A stretch of 8,577 nt of DNA. Origin: Spirochaetota bacterium. Lineage in GTDB: Bacteria; Spirochaetota; Brevinematia; DTOW01. A program made the translations under genes and the position numbers. The notes under the pieces were generated by a model. The model saw only the letters and a list, made by a program, of their open reading frames with translations. It was not told the origin of the DNA and searched no databases. This document shows positions 1 through 7,090 of the stretch, piece after piece. The stretch covers positions 1 to 8,577 of the forward strand of contig JAPYWX010000058.1 in the NCBI GenBank assembly GCA_028276145.1, given 5' to 3'. Each line of letters starts with the position of its first letter. The stretch's first letter is position 1.

Positions 1-1
1 G

Positions 2-3000
2 ATAAGCAGAAAGTATGCTTTCAATATAAAGCAAGCTAGGTCTCTTACAGAGAATTATAATGATCCTAGGGTGCATGAGTGCTTGGAAAGTGTTGTGAAA
101 TTGCATCCTGTGTTGTTGAATAGAGCACCAACTCTTCATAGATTGAGTATAGAAGCATTTGAGCCTGTTTTGGTTGAAGATAGTGCTATACATCTGCATC
201 CTGTGGTGTGTCACCCTTACAATGCTGACTTTGATGGTGATCAGATGGCTGTACACGTTCCTCTTTCACCTGAAGCACAAATAGAGGCTTGGGTTTTGCT
301 GCTGTCGGCTAGAAATATATTGAAACCTTCTACTGGTGACCCTGTAATGTTCCCAACGCAGGATATGGTTTTGGGATCTTACTACTTAACCGCTGATAGT
401 GCTACTTATCAAACTGGAGATAAGCCAAAGGTTTTCTCTTCATTCAAAGAAGTACTATATGCTTATGAGACTGGTAAGGTTGGGGTTAGAGAAAAGATTA
501 TATTTAGGTACAAAGGGAAGAGGATAGAAACAACGGTTGGTAGAGTTATATTTAACTCTATACTGCCCGAAGAGCTAAGGTTTGCCAATAAGACTTTTAC
601 GAATAAGGACCTTGTCGCACTTGTGAAAACTTGTTATATGAAGATTGGTAGGTGGGCTACTGTTAAGTTGCTTGACGAGCTTAAGGAGTTGGGTTACTAC
701 TATGCTACCAAGAGAGGTTCTACAATATCTCTAGAGGATATAAAGGTGCCAGCAGTCAAATATGACCTTATAGCAAAGGCTGAACAGGAAGTTGCTAAAA
801 TAGAATCTGATTATGAAAAAGGATTTTTGAATAGTGACGAGAGGTATAACAGAATAATAAACTTGTGGTCTCATGTGAGTGATAAAGTTAGGAAAGAGAT
901 GGAGAATACCCTTAGAGAGGATCAGAATGGGCTCAATCCTGTTTACGTGATGATGACATCTGGAGCAAGGGGTAATAGAGAACAGGTGAAGCAGCTTGCT
1001 GGTATGAGAGGGTTGATGTCTAAGCCATCCGGAGAAATAATAGAGCTTCCTATTAAGTCTAATTTCAAGGAAGGATTGGGATTGTGGGAGTACTTCATTT
1101 CTGCTCATGGTGGTAGAAAAGGACTTGCTGATACTGCATTGAAGACCTCTGAAGCTGGTTATTTGACTAGAAAGTTGGTAGATATCTCTCATTCTGTTTT
1201 TGTCGTTGAGGAAGATTGTGGTACTGCTAAAGGATTACTCATATCTGAAGATGATTTCAGTAATAGAGATGAAATGATAAGTAAGCTGATAGGAAAAACA
1301 AGCTTGTTTGATGTATATGATCCTGATACTGGTAAAGTTATAGTTAAGGCTAATGAGATAATAGACTTTGAGAAGGCTGAAGAGATAAAGAAGTCGGGTA
1401 TCTCTAGAGTAATGGTTAGACATGTTTTGACTTGTGAATCTAAGTTTGGTGTCTGTGCTAAGTGTTATGGTTGGGATTTAGGGCATAACAAGCCTGTTAA
1501 GTTAGGTGAAGCTGTTGGAGTTGTTGCTGCTCAGTCAATAGGTGAGCCAGGTACTCAGCTTACGATGAGAACATTCCATACAGGTGGTATCGCTTCGACT
1601 GTTGTTGAGAAAAGCTGGATAGACTTCAATGTACCTGTATTTATAGATGACATACCGCCTTGCTATGTTGTTAACAGTAACAACGAGAGAGTTACCTCAA
1701 GAAAAGGTAATATATCTGTCTTCAAAGTATTTTCTAAAGAATCTTCTAAGGAAGGATTTGGAGGATTCCATATTTATGATGTCAATAACTTTAAGAAAGT
1801 TAATGTGAGGGAAGGAGAAATTAAGGAGTTTGAAAAGGGAGAGGTGATAGCGGTTTATCCTGATGGTACTGAAATAGTTGCATGGGAGTACATAAGGGCA
1901 GGTGTTTCAAAAGGTAAGCTATTTTTGTGTGAGGCTGAGCCTACAGTTGTTAGGATACCTATAGGTTCAGTGATATTGGTTAATGAGGGAGATTTGGTTG
2001 AAGAGAATGTGCCTATAGTTAGGTTTGACCCTTACAGTGAGCCTATAATTTCTGAGCAGGAGGGTACAGTTTTCATAGAAGAGGATACAACTAAACCTTC
2101 TTCTCAGAGAGATAAGATACTTAAGATTCTTGATGAACAAGGTAATATCAAATCTGTTGACTTTGTTCCTGCTGATGCTGACCTTAGAGTTAAGAATGGA
2201 GATTATATTAAGGTTGGTGATGTGCTTGCTAAGAGGAGTAGGTCCAGAAGAAAAACCTACGATATTGTTTCTGGTTTGCCAAAGGTTACTGCTCTGTTTG
2301 AGGCTAGAAATGTTAAGAACCAGAGTGTGCTTGCAAAGATTTCTGGTAAGGTTTCTATAGAAATTGACAAGGGTAAAGTTATAGTAATTGTTGAAAACGA
2401 ATTTGGTGAGGTTGTCAAGCATAAGATTCCTTCAGGAAGGTATCTATACGTTAGGAATGGAGATTACGTTAAGGTTGGTGAAGAGCTGTGCGATGGTGAA
2501 AAGTCTATACACGAGATGTTACAAGTTCTCGGTGTTGAAGAAGTTTCTAAATACTTGCTTTACAAGATTGAGGAGATATATAGAGATCAGGGCGTTAAGA
2601 TTGATGATAAGCATATAGGAATAATAATAAGACAGATGATGAGAAAGGTTAGGATAGTTGACCCTGGAGACTCTAAGTTCATTGTTGGTCAGATAGTTGA
2701 CATCGAGGAGTTTGAAAGAGTTAACAAAGATATTATTGAGCAGGGTGGATTCCCCGCAAAGGCACAGATAATTATTCTTGGTATCTCTAGAAGCGCGTTG
2801 ATGAGTTCTAGCTTCTTGTCTGCCGCTTCGTTCCAGGAGACGCATAGAGTTTTGGCTGATGCAGCTATCAGGGGTGCCGAAGATTATCTATTGGGCTTGA
2901 AAGAGAATCTAATAGTTGGTAGACCTGTACATGTCGGAACTGGTTTCCATACATATACCAAACTTAATTTCAAGGTAACGGGAGAGGAGGAACCACAATA

Positions 3001-3031
3001 CGTTGAATTACCTAGCGAGGGAGTAGCATAA
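2..3031 (+). CDS. rpoC: DNA-directed RNA polymerase beta' subunit, 5'-truncated by window edge
   Basis: Largest catalytic subunit of cytoplasmic RNA polymerase. The frame is open from base 2, so the GTG at 71 is an internal Val codon and not a start. Matching NADFDGD (codons from 221, catalytic Asp codons 227, 233 and 239) to E. coli 458-464 puts about 385 residues upstream of the window. In order: HPVLLNRAPTLHR, the active-site loop, the bridge-helix region (GARG, QLAGMRGLM, GLADTALKT), four zinc-ligand Cys codons (1217, 1433, 1454, 1463), then GEPGTQLTMRTFH of the trigger loop. An insert of roughly 200 residues (about 1620-2250) follows, placed like the SI3 sandwich-barrel insert of Gram-negative RpoC, before DIVSGLPKV and the conserved C-terminus (SFLSAASFQET, GLKENLIVGR). 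The TAA stop overlaps the next gene's ATG. Family identity is certain; insert limits are approximate. Confidence 0.98.
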   Translation: MSRKYAFNIKQARSLTENYNDPRVHECLESVVKLHPVLLNRAPTLHRLSIEAFEPVLVEDSAIHLHPVVCHPYNADFDGDQMAVHVPLSPEAQIEAWVLLLSARNILKPSTGDPVMFPTQDMVLGSYYLTADSATYQTGDKPKVFSSFKEVLYAYETGKVGVREKIIFRYKGKRIETTVGRVIFNSILPEELRFANKTFTNKDLVALVKTCYMKIGRWATVKLLDELKELGYYYATKRGSTISLEDIKVPAVKYDLIAKAEQEVAKIESDYEKGFLNSDERYNRIINLWSHVSDKVRKEMENTLREDQNGLNPVYVMMTSGARGNREQVKQLAGMRGLMSKPSGEIIELPIKSNFKEGLGLWEYFISAHGGRKGLADTALKTSEAGYLTRKLVDISHSVFVVEEDCGTAKGLLISEDDFSNRDEMISKLIGKTSLFDVYDPDTGKVIVKANEIIDFEKAEEIKKSGISRVMVRHVLTCESKFGVCAKCYGWDLGHNKPVKLGEAVGVVAAQSIGEPGTQLTMRTFHTGGIASTVVEKSWIDFNVPVFIDDIPPCYVVNSNNERVTSRKGNISVFKVFSKESSKEGFGGFHIYDVNNFKKVNVREGEIKEFEKGEVIAVYPDGTEIVAWEYIRAGVSKGKLFLCEAEPTVVRIPIGSVILVNEGDLVEENVPIVRFDPYSEPIISEQEGTVFIEEDTTKPSSQRDKILKILDEQGNIKSVDFVPADADLRVKNGDYIKVGDVLAKRSRSRRKTYDIVSGLPKVTALFEARNVKNQSVLAKISGKVSIEIDKGKVIVIVENEFGEVVKHKIPSGRYLYVRNGDYVKVGEELCDGEKSIHEMLQVLGVEEVSKYLLYKIEEIYRDQGVKIDDKHIGIIIRQMMRKVRIVDPGDSKFIVGQIVDIEEFERVNKDIIEQGGFPAKAQIIILGISRSALMSSSFLSAASFQETHRVLADAAIRGAEDYLLGLKENLIVGRPVHVGTGFHTYTKLNFKVTGEEEPQYVELPSEGVA
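541..560. repeat. Perfect 8-bp stem-loop inside rpoC
   Basis: Arms TAGAGTTA (541-548) and TAACTCTA (553-560) flank a 4-base loop TATT. It lies in codons for a well-conserved protein stretch (VGRVIFNSIL), so amino acid constraint may explain it. It is listed because similar short-loop hairpins occur in yidC, metG and the carbonic anhydrase gene. No function is claimed. Confidence 0.4.
3017..3023 (+). promoter_or_regulatory. Ribosome binding site of yidC, inside the rpoC 3' end
   Basis: GAGGGAG lies 7 bases before the yidC ATG and within the last rpoC codons. With the TAATG overlap of rpoC stop and yidC start, this supports ATG 3031 as the real start and suggests translational coupling, with ribosomes finishing rpoC reinitiating on yidC. 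Confidence 0.8.
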
Positions 3032-4653
3032 TGTCAAGAGAACTTAGGCTTCTTCTTTTCCTCGTTGCTTGGATTGGTATAGTTTACGCTTATATACTAT
3101 TTTTTACACCTAAGGGAGGTAAAACCTCCCTTACGACAAATAGTAATTTAACTAATTCTAGCTCTACAAACGTATCATTAAAATCTTTACCTCAGTTATC
3201 ACCTTTTGAAGAGTTAGAAAAGATTTCTTATTTTTCAAATGTTATCTATACTAATTCGCTGGAGTTAGTTTTAGATAGCTTTTCTTTTAGAAATATAAAG
3301 TTTGAGTACAAGGGTAGAAAGTATGAGCTTTTAGGACCGAATTGTGTTATACCGCCTTTTGCTATTGCTGCTATTGATGTTTTCGGCCTTACCAACAGTT
3401 CTACTAAGTTTTTAGCATTTAGTCCTAATGGAATTACAAAAATTAAAACTTCCGAAGGGAATTTGTTTGAGATTAGTAGGAAGGTGGTTTTTGTTTCAAA
3501 TTATATTTTTGAGTTGGAAATAAGAGTTAAAAATCTGCAGAGGAAACCTGTTGTATTTAATGGCTTTAGCTTGGCTTTTAGTGGTCCATTGGGACCAAAT
3601 GCCGATGACCCTAATTTTGCGTATCTTTACTTAAAATCGGGGTACATAGATAAAGTAAGTGGTGGTATTGTTGAAACACTTACGACTTCTATTTTTACAG
3701 GTACTGAGAAATTTGCTATAAAAGAGCCAGCGTCAATTGCAGGTGTTTGGCTTGCTAATAGTTATGAGTTCGTAAGCTTGATTCCGGAAGAAGGGGAGTT
3801 TAGGGCAGAGTTTTTGGCTGTTGATACTAAGCACGGGTATAACAAAGTCGTTTCTCTTAGAGCTACTTCTTCGGTTCTTGAGGCTAACGATAGTAAAACT
3901 TATAGAGTTAAAGTTTTTCTAGGTCCTAAGAGGAGCGATATTATTGGGGCTTTAGGTGTCAAGGCTCTTTATGGGCTTGAGGATGGGGGGGTGCTAAAAC
4001 CTATATATGCTATTCTATCGTGGCTTCTAGATTTGTTTTATATTTTAATTGGTAACTGGGGACTTGTTGTTATAGCCGTTTCGGCGGTTATAAAGTTACT
4101 TCTCGAGCCTTTATCAATAAAGGCTGCTATCTCAATGAAAAGATTTCAATTGATTGCTCCAAAAATAAAAGAGATTCAGGAAAAGTACAAGAATGACCCT
4201 AAGAGAATGAATGCTGAGATGGCGGAACTTTATAAGACTTATGGTGCAAATCCTGCTTCCGGCTGTTTGCCTTTGCTTCTTCAGATACCAATATTTATAG
4301 CGTTTTATGGTGTCTTGATATCGTTTATCGAACTTTCGGGACAGAGTTTCCTTTGGATAAGGGATTTAACTAAACCTGATACCATTCTTTACATAAAAGC
4401 TTTTGAAGGGCTCATTATATTGCCTACATCTATTAACCTTTTACCAATAATAATGACAGTTTTATCAATAACACAGACTGCCATTTCTTCAGCTAAGGTT
4501 CAGACTGAGCAAACAATAACAATGTGGCTTATTCCGATTATCTTCATGTTTATATTCTGGAATTTACCTTCTGCCTTGGTTCTTTATTGGACAGTTCAGA
4601 ACTTATTGTCTCTGATTGAGCAATATGTAATCAATAAGACACTGAAATATTAA
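3031..4653 (+). CDS. yidC: Membrane protein insertase YidC (Oxa1 family)
   Basis: Inner-membrane insertase and chaperone, acting alone or with SecYEG; 540 aa, close to the Gram-negative norm. An N-terminal membrane segment (about 7-25) is followed by a Ser/Thr/Asn-rich linker and a large periplasmic P1 domain (about 50-325), diagnostic of diderm YidC. The conserved core begins near NWG (342-344): TM2, the charged cytoplasmic hairpin (about 363-407), TM3 with NPASGCLPLLLQIPIF (from 407), TM4 (about 455-480) and TM5/TM6 (about 498-533, with LPSALVLYWTVQN). Lys355 sits where E. coli has the essential hydrophilic-groove Arg366; Lys occurs there in other bacteria and keeps the charge. The C-terminus stops soon after TM6 without a basic tail. 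It is coupled to rpoC by TAATG, an atypical location, since yidC usually follows rpmH-rnpA. A G7 run (3985-3991) and a 10-bp hairpin (3111-3133) lie in the coding sequence. Confidence 0.96.
   Translation: MSRELRLLLFLVAWIGIVYAYILFFTPKGGKTSLTTNSNLTNSSSTNVSLKSLPQLSPFEELEKISYFSNVIYTNSLELVLDSFSFRNIKFEYKGRKYELLGPNCVIPPFAIAAIDVFGLTNSSTKFLAFSPNGITKIKTSEGNLFEISRKVVFVSNYIFELEIRVKNLQRKPVVFNGFSLAFSGPLGPNADDPNFAYLYLKSGYIDKVSGGIVETLTTSIFTGTEKFAIKEPASIAGVWLANSYEFVSLIPEEGEFRAEFLAVDTKHGYNKVVSLRATSSVLEANDSKTYRVKVFLGPKRSDIIGALGVKALYGLEDGGVLKPIYAILSWLLDLFYILIGNWGLVVIAVSAVIKLLLEPLSIKAAISMKRFQLIAPKIKEIQEKYKNDPKRMNAEMAELYKTYGANPASGCLPLLLQIPIFIAFYGVLISFIELSGQSFLWIRDLTKPDTILYIKAFEGLIILPTSINLLPIIMTVLSITQTAISSAKVQTEQTITMWLIPIIFMFIFWNLPSALVLYWTVQNLLSLIEQYVINKTLKY
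3111..3133. repeat. Perfect 10-bp hairpin near the 5' end of yidC
   Basis: TAAGGGAGGT (3111-3120), loop AAA, ACCTCCCTTA (3124-3133). It starts 80 bases into the gene, in codons just after the first membrane segment. In RNA it would hide a strong Shine-Dalgarno-like GGGAGG. No T-run follows on either strand, so it is not an intrinsic terminator. The role is unknown; it could slow ribosomes as TM1 emerges, or be neutral. Confidence 0.7.
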
Positions 4654-4657
4654 ATTT

Positions 4658-4689
4658 CAAGGGGCGGTAGCCCCTTGTTATGTTTTTTT
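4658..4689 (+). terminator. Intrinsic terminator after yidC
   Basis: CAAGGGGC (4658-4665), loop GGTA and GCCCCTTG (4670-4677) form a perfect 8-bp stem, five pairs of it G-C. The sequence TTATG and then seven T (4683-4689) follow. It starts four bases after the yidC stop, so it should end the rpoC-yidC transcript. Confidence 0.9.
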
Positions 4690-4790
4690 ATCTTTTCTGC
4701 TTTTTCAATCTTCAAATCTTTTAGATTTTCCTTATCCGTAATTGTTCTGTTAGAAAATTCAAGTCTCTTTAATTCTGTTAAAAAAATTTT
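4690..4790. other. Gene-free, T-rich spacer
   Basis: No reading frame with a ribosome binding site. The only structure seen is a 6-bp hairpin with a 3-base loop (AAATCT at 4714-4719, AGATTT at 4723-4728) followed by a pyrimidine-rich stretch. A possible TTGTTC (4743-4748) and TTTAAT (4768-4773) pair has a 19-bp spacer and is too weak to call a promoter. Beyond this stretch the spacer before metG (up to 5010) holds the palindromes, hairpins and promoter listed separately. Confidence 0.6.
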
Positions 4791-4835
4791 GTGCTATATA
4801 GCACTTGTGCTTTAAGCACAGCGTGCTTTAAGCAC
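4791..4835. repeat. Three palindromes at exact 16-bp period
   Basis: GTGCTATATAGCAC (4791-4804), GTGCTTTAAGCAC (4807-4819) and an identical GTGCTTTAAGCAC (4823-4835) begin at 4791, 4807 and 4823, exactly 16 bp apart. All share GTGCT and AGCAC arms around an AT-only centre, with spacers TT and AGC. As DNA this looks like an array of dimer-protein sites; as RNA each could be a tiny hairpin. The arms resemble no operator I can name, and the GTGC...GCAC order is opposite to that of NtrC sites. Confidence 0.8.
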
Positions 4836-4878
4836 TCTTAATAGGAAAGAACTATTTTTGAAAAAACCTTTTAAGAGT

Positions 4879-4901
4879 GCGGAGATGCGTAGCATCTCTG
4901 C
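4879..4901. repeat. 10-bp hairpin with 3-base loop (P2 of the candidate RNA)
   Basis: GCGGAGATGC (4879-4888), loop GTA, GCATCTCTGC (4892-4901). All pairs are Watson-Crick except G4881-T4899, which is a G-U wobble in plus-strand RNA but a C-A mismatch in minus-strand RNA. This slightly favours plus-strand transcription. No T-run follows. Confidence 0.75.
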
Positions 4902-4913
4902 GATAAAAATGGT

Positions 4914-4932
4914 AAAGAGGCAAAGCCTCTTT
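4914..4932. repeat. 8-bp hairpin with AAA loop (P3 of the candidate RNA)
   Basis: AAAGAGGC (4914-4921), loop AAA, GCCTCTTT (4925-4932). On the plus strand it is followed by GAGGTCT, so it is not a terminator there. On the minus strand it would be followed by ACCATTTTTAT, weakly terminator-like, but no minus-strand gene is present. Confidence 0.75.
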
Positions 4933-4952
4933 GAGGTCTAAACTCTTAAAGT

Positions 4953-4981
4953 GTGAAATTCCCTTTTGCCTTGTATATAAT
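4953..4981 (+). promoter_or_regulatory. Sigma-70-type promoter of metG
   Basis: The -10 box is a perfect TATAAT (4976-4981). Seventeen bases upstream is GTGAAA (4953-4958), 4 of 6 matches to TTGACA. Transcription would start near 4988, leaving a leader of about 23 bases with the metG ribosome binding site. The -35 box abuts the 3' edge of the structured region, so that region could act on this promoter as DNA. Confidence 0.65.
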
Positions 4982-5001
4982 ATTAGTAGAAGTGATATTT
5001 T

Positions 5002-5007
5002 GGAGGT
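5002..5007 (+). promoter_or_regulatory. Ribosome binding site of metG
   Basis: GGAGGT lies four bases after the GG-A-GG core begins its spacer to ATG 5011. The spacing is short but the match is strong, and no other in-frame start upstream is plausible because the conserved N-terminus begins at once (MGRYLITAALPYANG). Confidence 0.8.
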
Positions 5008-5010
5008 AAT

Positions 5011-7056
5011 ATGGGAAGGTATCTTATAACGGCTGCACTACCTTATGCCAATGGTCCCATACATATAGGACATATTGCAGGTGCATATCTACCTGCTGAC
5101 ATATACTACAGATACAGAAAAATGAAAGGCGATGATGTAATATTTATATGCGGTACTGATGAACACGGCGTACCTATAACAATAAGAGCAATGCAAGAAA
5201 ACACTACACCTGAAAAAGTAATTGAAAAATACCACAAAATAATAAAAGAAAGCTTCGATAAACTCGGTATAATATTTGATAACTTCTCGGGAACTCATAG
5301 AGATATACACTTCAAACTCTCTCAAGAGTTTTTCTTAAATGTTTTGAAAAACGGCTATACCGTTGTTAAAGAACAAGAACAATTCTATTGCGAAAACGAT
5401 AAAATGTTTTTACCTGACAGGTATATATACGGTAAGTGCCCAAAATGCGGATACGAGAATGCTAAAGGTGACCAATGCGAAAAATGCGGTACTACATTAG
5501 ACCCTACTGATTTGATAGACCCAAAATGTGCTATATGTAATTCTACCCCTGTCATCAAGAAAACTAAACATTGGTATTTCGTTTTGAGTAAATTTGAAAA
5601 ACAACTCAAAGAGTACCTTGAATCAAAAAAAGATTGGAAGCCAAATGTTAGAGATTTTGCACTGTCTTGGATAAAGGAAGGACTCAAGGATAGACCTATA
5701 TCAAGAGATTTGAATTGGGGGATACCTCTACCGATTGAAGAAGCAGAAGGTAAAGTATTGTATGTTTGGTTTGAGGCTCCAATAGGTTATATATCATCTA
5801 CGATTGAGTGGGCTCAAAAGATAGGACAGCCTGACAAATGGAAAGAGTACTGGCTTAACCCAGAAACTAAACTTATTCACTTCATCGGTAAGGATAATAT
5901 ACCTTTCCACGCTATAATTTGGCCTGCTACTTTGATGGCACAGCATGGTGATTGGATTCTGCCGTACAACATACCAGCAAACGAATTTATGAACCTTGAA
6001 GGTGAAAAAATATCCACCTCTAGAAATTGGGCTATATGGGTTGACGAAATAGTTGAGAAGTTCCCACCAGATGCAATTAGGTATTACTTGTGCCTTGTGA
6101 TGCCAGAAACAAAAGATTCTAACTTCTATTGGAAAGAGTTCCAAGAAAAAGTTAATGAAGAGTTGGCAAATTCTTTTGGAAACCTTGTATCAAGAGTTCT
6201 GAAGTTCCTTAACTCTAAAAATAACGGCGTTGTGCCAACGCCGAATGAAAATTCCTTTGAAAATATTGATTTACAGGTTCTGAAGAATATAGAAGAGATA
6301 GTAGAAAGCATAGGAAATTCATTAGAAAAGTTTGAATTCAGAGAAGCGATAAAATACCTCAGGGAAATAGCATTTTTAGGCAATAAGTACATAGATGACG
6401 TGAAAATTTGGAAGCTTACTCCTGGCACTACAGAGTTTAATAATAAACTCTATGTTTCTGTGCAGGTTATATTCTCAATGGCTTTGGCAATGTATCCGTT
6501 TATGCCGTTTTCTTCTGTGAAAATACTTAAGATGCTGGGTTACGATGAGGACTTCATCAAACAAGTTAGATGGGATGACATACCGAAAATAAAGGTAAAG
6601 ATTGGCTCAAAAATTTCACCTGATATAGAACCTCTATTTACAAAGATACCTGATGAAGTTATAGAGAAAGAAATAGAGAATCTAAAGAGAATAGGGCAAA
6701 AGGAGAAAATTTCTATTGATTCAGTCGAAGAAGCAATAGATATAGATTACTTCAAGAAAGTTGACCTTAGAGTTGCTTTAGTCAAAGAAGCCGAGAAGTT
6801 ACCAAAATCAAAGAAACTCTTGAAGTTAATTGTTGATATTGGCAGTACAACGAAACAAATAATAGCTGGAATAGGTGAACATTATAAGCCTGAGGATATC
6901 GTAGGTAAATACATAATAATAGTCAACAACCTAAAACCTGCTACATTAATGGGTGAAACATCCTATGGTATGCTTTTAGCAGCAAAAGATGAGAATGGTA
7001 GACTTATTTTACTCACAGTTGACGGAGAAATAACCCCCGGCTCAAAGGTTTCTTAA
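5011..7056 (+). CDS. metG: Methionyl-tRNA synthetase with C-terminal tRNA-binding domain
   Basis: Class I cytoplasmic enzyme that charges tRNA-Met with methionine using ATP; 681 aa, close to the 677 of E. coli. The Rossmann catalytic core opens with PYANGPIHIGH (HIGH motif 18-21) and GTDEHG. A connective insert carries a complete zinc knuckle (Cys143, 146, 156, 159) and a half second one (Cys173, Cys176 only). The KMSKS-type loop is KISTS (333-337). The helical anticodon domain has Trp467 where E. coli uses Trp461 to read the anticodon. Residues from about 578 form an EMAP-II/Trbp111-like OB fold (VDLRV 584-588, NLKPATLMGETSYGMLL), known to make MetRS dimeric. The gene stands alone between hairpin-rich spacers with its own promoter. 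Its coding strand is richer in A and C than the G/T-rich neighbours on the same strand, perhaps reflecting relocation or transfer. Confidence 0.98.
   Translation: MGRYLITAALPYANGPIHIGHIAGAYLPADIYYRYRKMKGDDVIFICGTDEHGVPITIRAMQENTTPEKVIEKYHKIIKESFDKLGIIFDNFSGTHRDIHFKLSQEFFLNVLKNGYTVVKEQEQFYCENDKMFLPDRYIYGKCPKCGYENAKGDQCEKCGTTLDPTDLIDPKCAICNSTPVIKKTKHWYFVLSKFEKQLKEYLESKKDWKPNVRDFALSWIKEGLKDRPISRDLNWGIPLPIEEAEGKVLYVWFEAPIGYISSTIEWAQKIGQPDKWKEYWLNPETKLIHFIGKDNIPFHAIIWPATLMAQHGDWILPYNIPANEFMNLEGEKISTSRNWAIWVDEIVEKFPPDAIRYYLCLVMPETKDSNFYWKEFQEKVNEELANSFGNLVSRVLKFLNSKNNGVVPTPNENSFENIDLQVLKNIEEIVESIGNSLEKFEFREAIKYLREIAFLGNKYIDDVKIWKLTPGTTEFNNKLYVSVQVIFSMALAMYPFMPFSSVKILKMLGYDEDFIKQVRWDDIPKIKVKIGSKISPDIEPLFTKIPDEVIEKEIENLKRIGQKEKISIDSVEEAIDIDYFKKVDLRVALVKEAEKLPKSKKLLKLIVDIGSTTKQIIAGIGEHYKPEDIVGKYIIIVNNLKPATLMGETSYGMLLAAKDENGRLILLTVDGEITPGSKVS
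6225..6243. repeat. GC-rich 8-bp hairpin inside metG
   Basis: CGGCGTTG (6225-6232), loop TGC, CAACGCCG (6236-6243). It falls in codons for a variable linker (NNGVVPTPNE) of the anticodon domain. Five of eight pairs are G-C in an AT-rich gene, which makes chance less likely. No T-run follows, so it is not a terminator. Confidence 0.65.
6432..6451. repeat. AT-rich 8-bp hairpin inside metG
   Basis: AGAGTTTA (6432-6439), loop ATAA, TAAACTCT (6444-6451), in codons for the variable TEFNNKLY stretch just after Trp467. The same arms in opposite order form a 7-bp hairpin at 5314-5331 (AAACTCT, loop CTCA, AGAGTTT). No function is claimed. Confidence 0.5.
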
Positions 7057-7059
7057 TAC

Positions 7060-7084
7060 TGCTTAAAAATTAAGCAAAATTTTT
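7060..7084 (+). terminator. Probable intrinsic terminator after metG
   Basis: TGCTTAA (7060-7066), loop AAA and TTAAGCA (7070-7076) form a 7-bp stem, followed by AAA and five T (7080-7084). It begins three bases after the metG stop. The stem is AT-rich and the T-run short and offset, so termination may be incomplete; the next two stem-loops may help. Confidence 0.55.
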
Positions 7085-7090
7085 GAACTT

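Larger units (their letters stand above)
4832..4951 (+). ncRNA. Candidate structured RNA with alternative pairings upstream of metG
   Basis: TTAAGAGTGC (4871-4880) is the exact reverse complement of GCACTCTTAA (4832-4841), and its first eight bases also pair with ACTCTTAA (4942-4949), extendable by A-T and one G-T. The two pairings exclude each other. The downstream one closes a three-way junction enclosing two strong hairpins (4879-4901, 4914-4932); the upstream one would break the base of the first hairpin and the third palindrome. That layout resembles a switch or attenuator. It matches neither SAM-I nor T-box consensus features that I know. The likely metG promoter lies downstream (4953-4981), so this could be an independent RNA, a leader from an upstream promoter, or a DNA element. 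Function unknown. Confidence 0.4.

Noticed and set aside
71..73. GTG as the start of rpoC
   Set aside because: The frame is open to base 2 and the upstream residues continue the RpoC alignment, so this is an internal Val codon of a gene cut by the window edge.
1296..1309. 14-bp palindrome AAACAAGCTTGTTT in rpoC
   Set aside because: It has no loop, lies in conserved coding sequence, and isolated palindromes of this size are not surprising in AT-rich DNA.
731..1423. Minus-strand open frames opposite rpoC
   Set aside because: No recognisable protein motifs and they lie opposite highly conserved rpoC codons. The same holds for the minus-strand frames opposite yidC, metG and glnA and the small plus-strand frames inside rpoC.
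4743..4773. TTGTTC and TTTAAT as a promoter for the structured region
   Set aside because: A 19-bp spacer and two weak boxes; not enough to call in T-rich spacer DNA.
4801..4826. NtrC enhancer sites for nitrogen control
   Set aside because: GCAC-GTGC pairs here are separated by only 2-3 bases, not the 7 of the canonical site, and glnA is 3 kb away.
4791..4835. CRISPR array
   Set aside because: The units are 13-14 bp palindromes with 2-3 bp between them, far too short for repeats and spacers.
4791..4949. Known riboswitch (SAM-I, T-box) upstream of metG
   Set aside because: The conserved SAM-I core and T-box signature sequences are not visible, and the likely promoter lies downstream of the structures.
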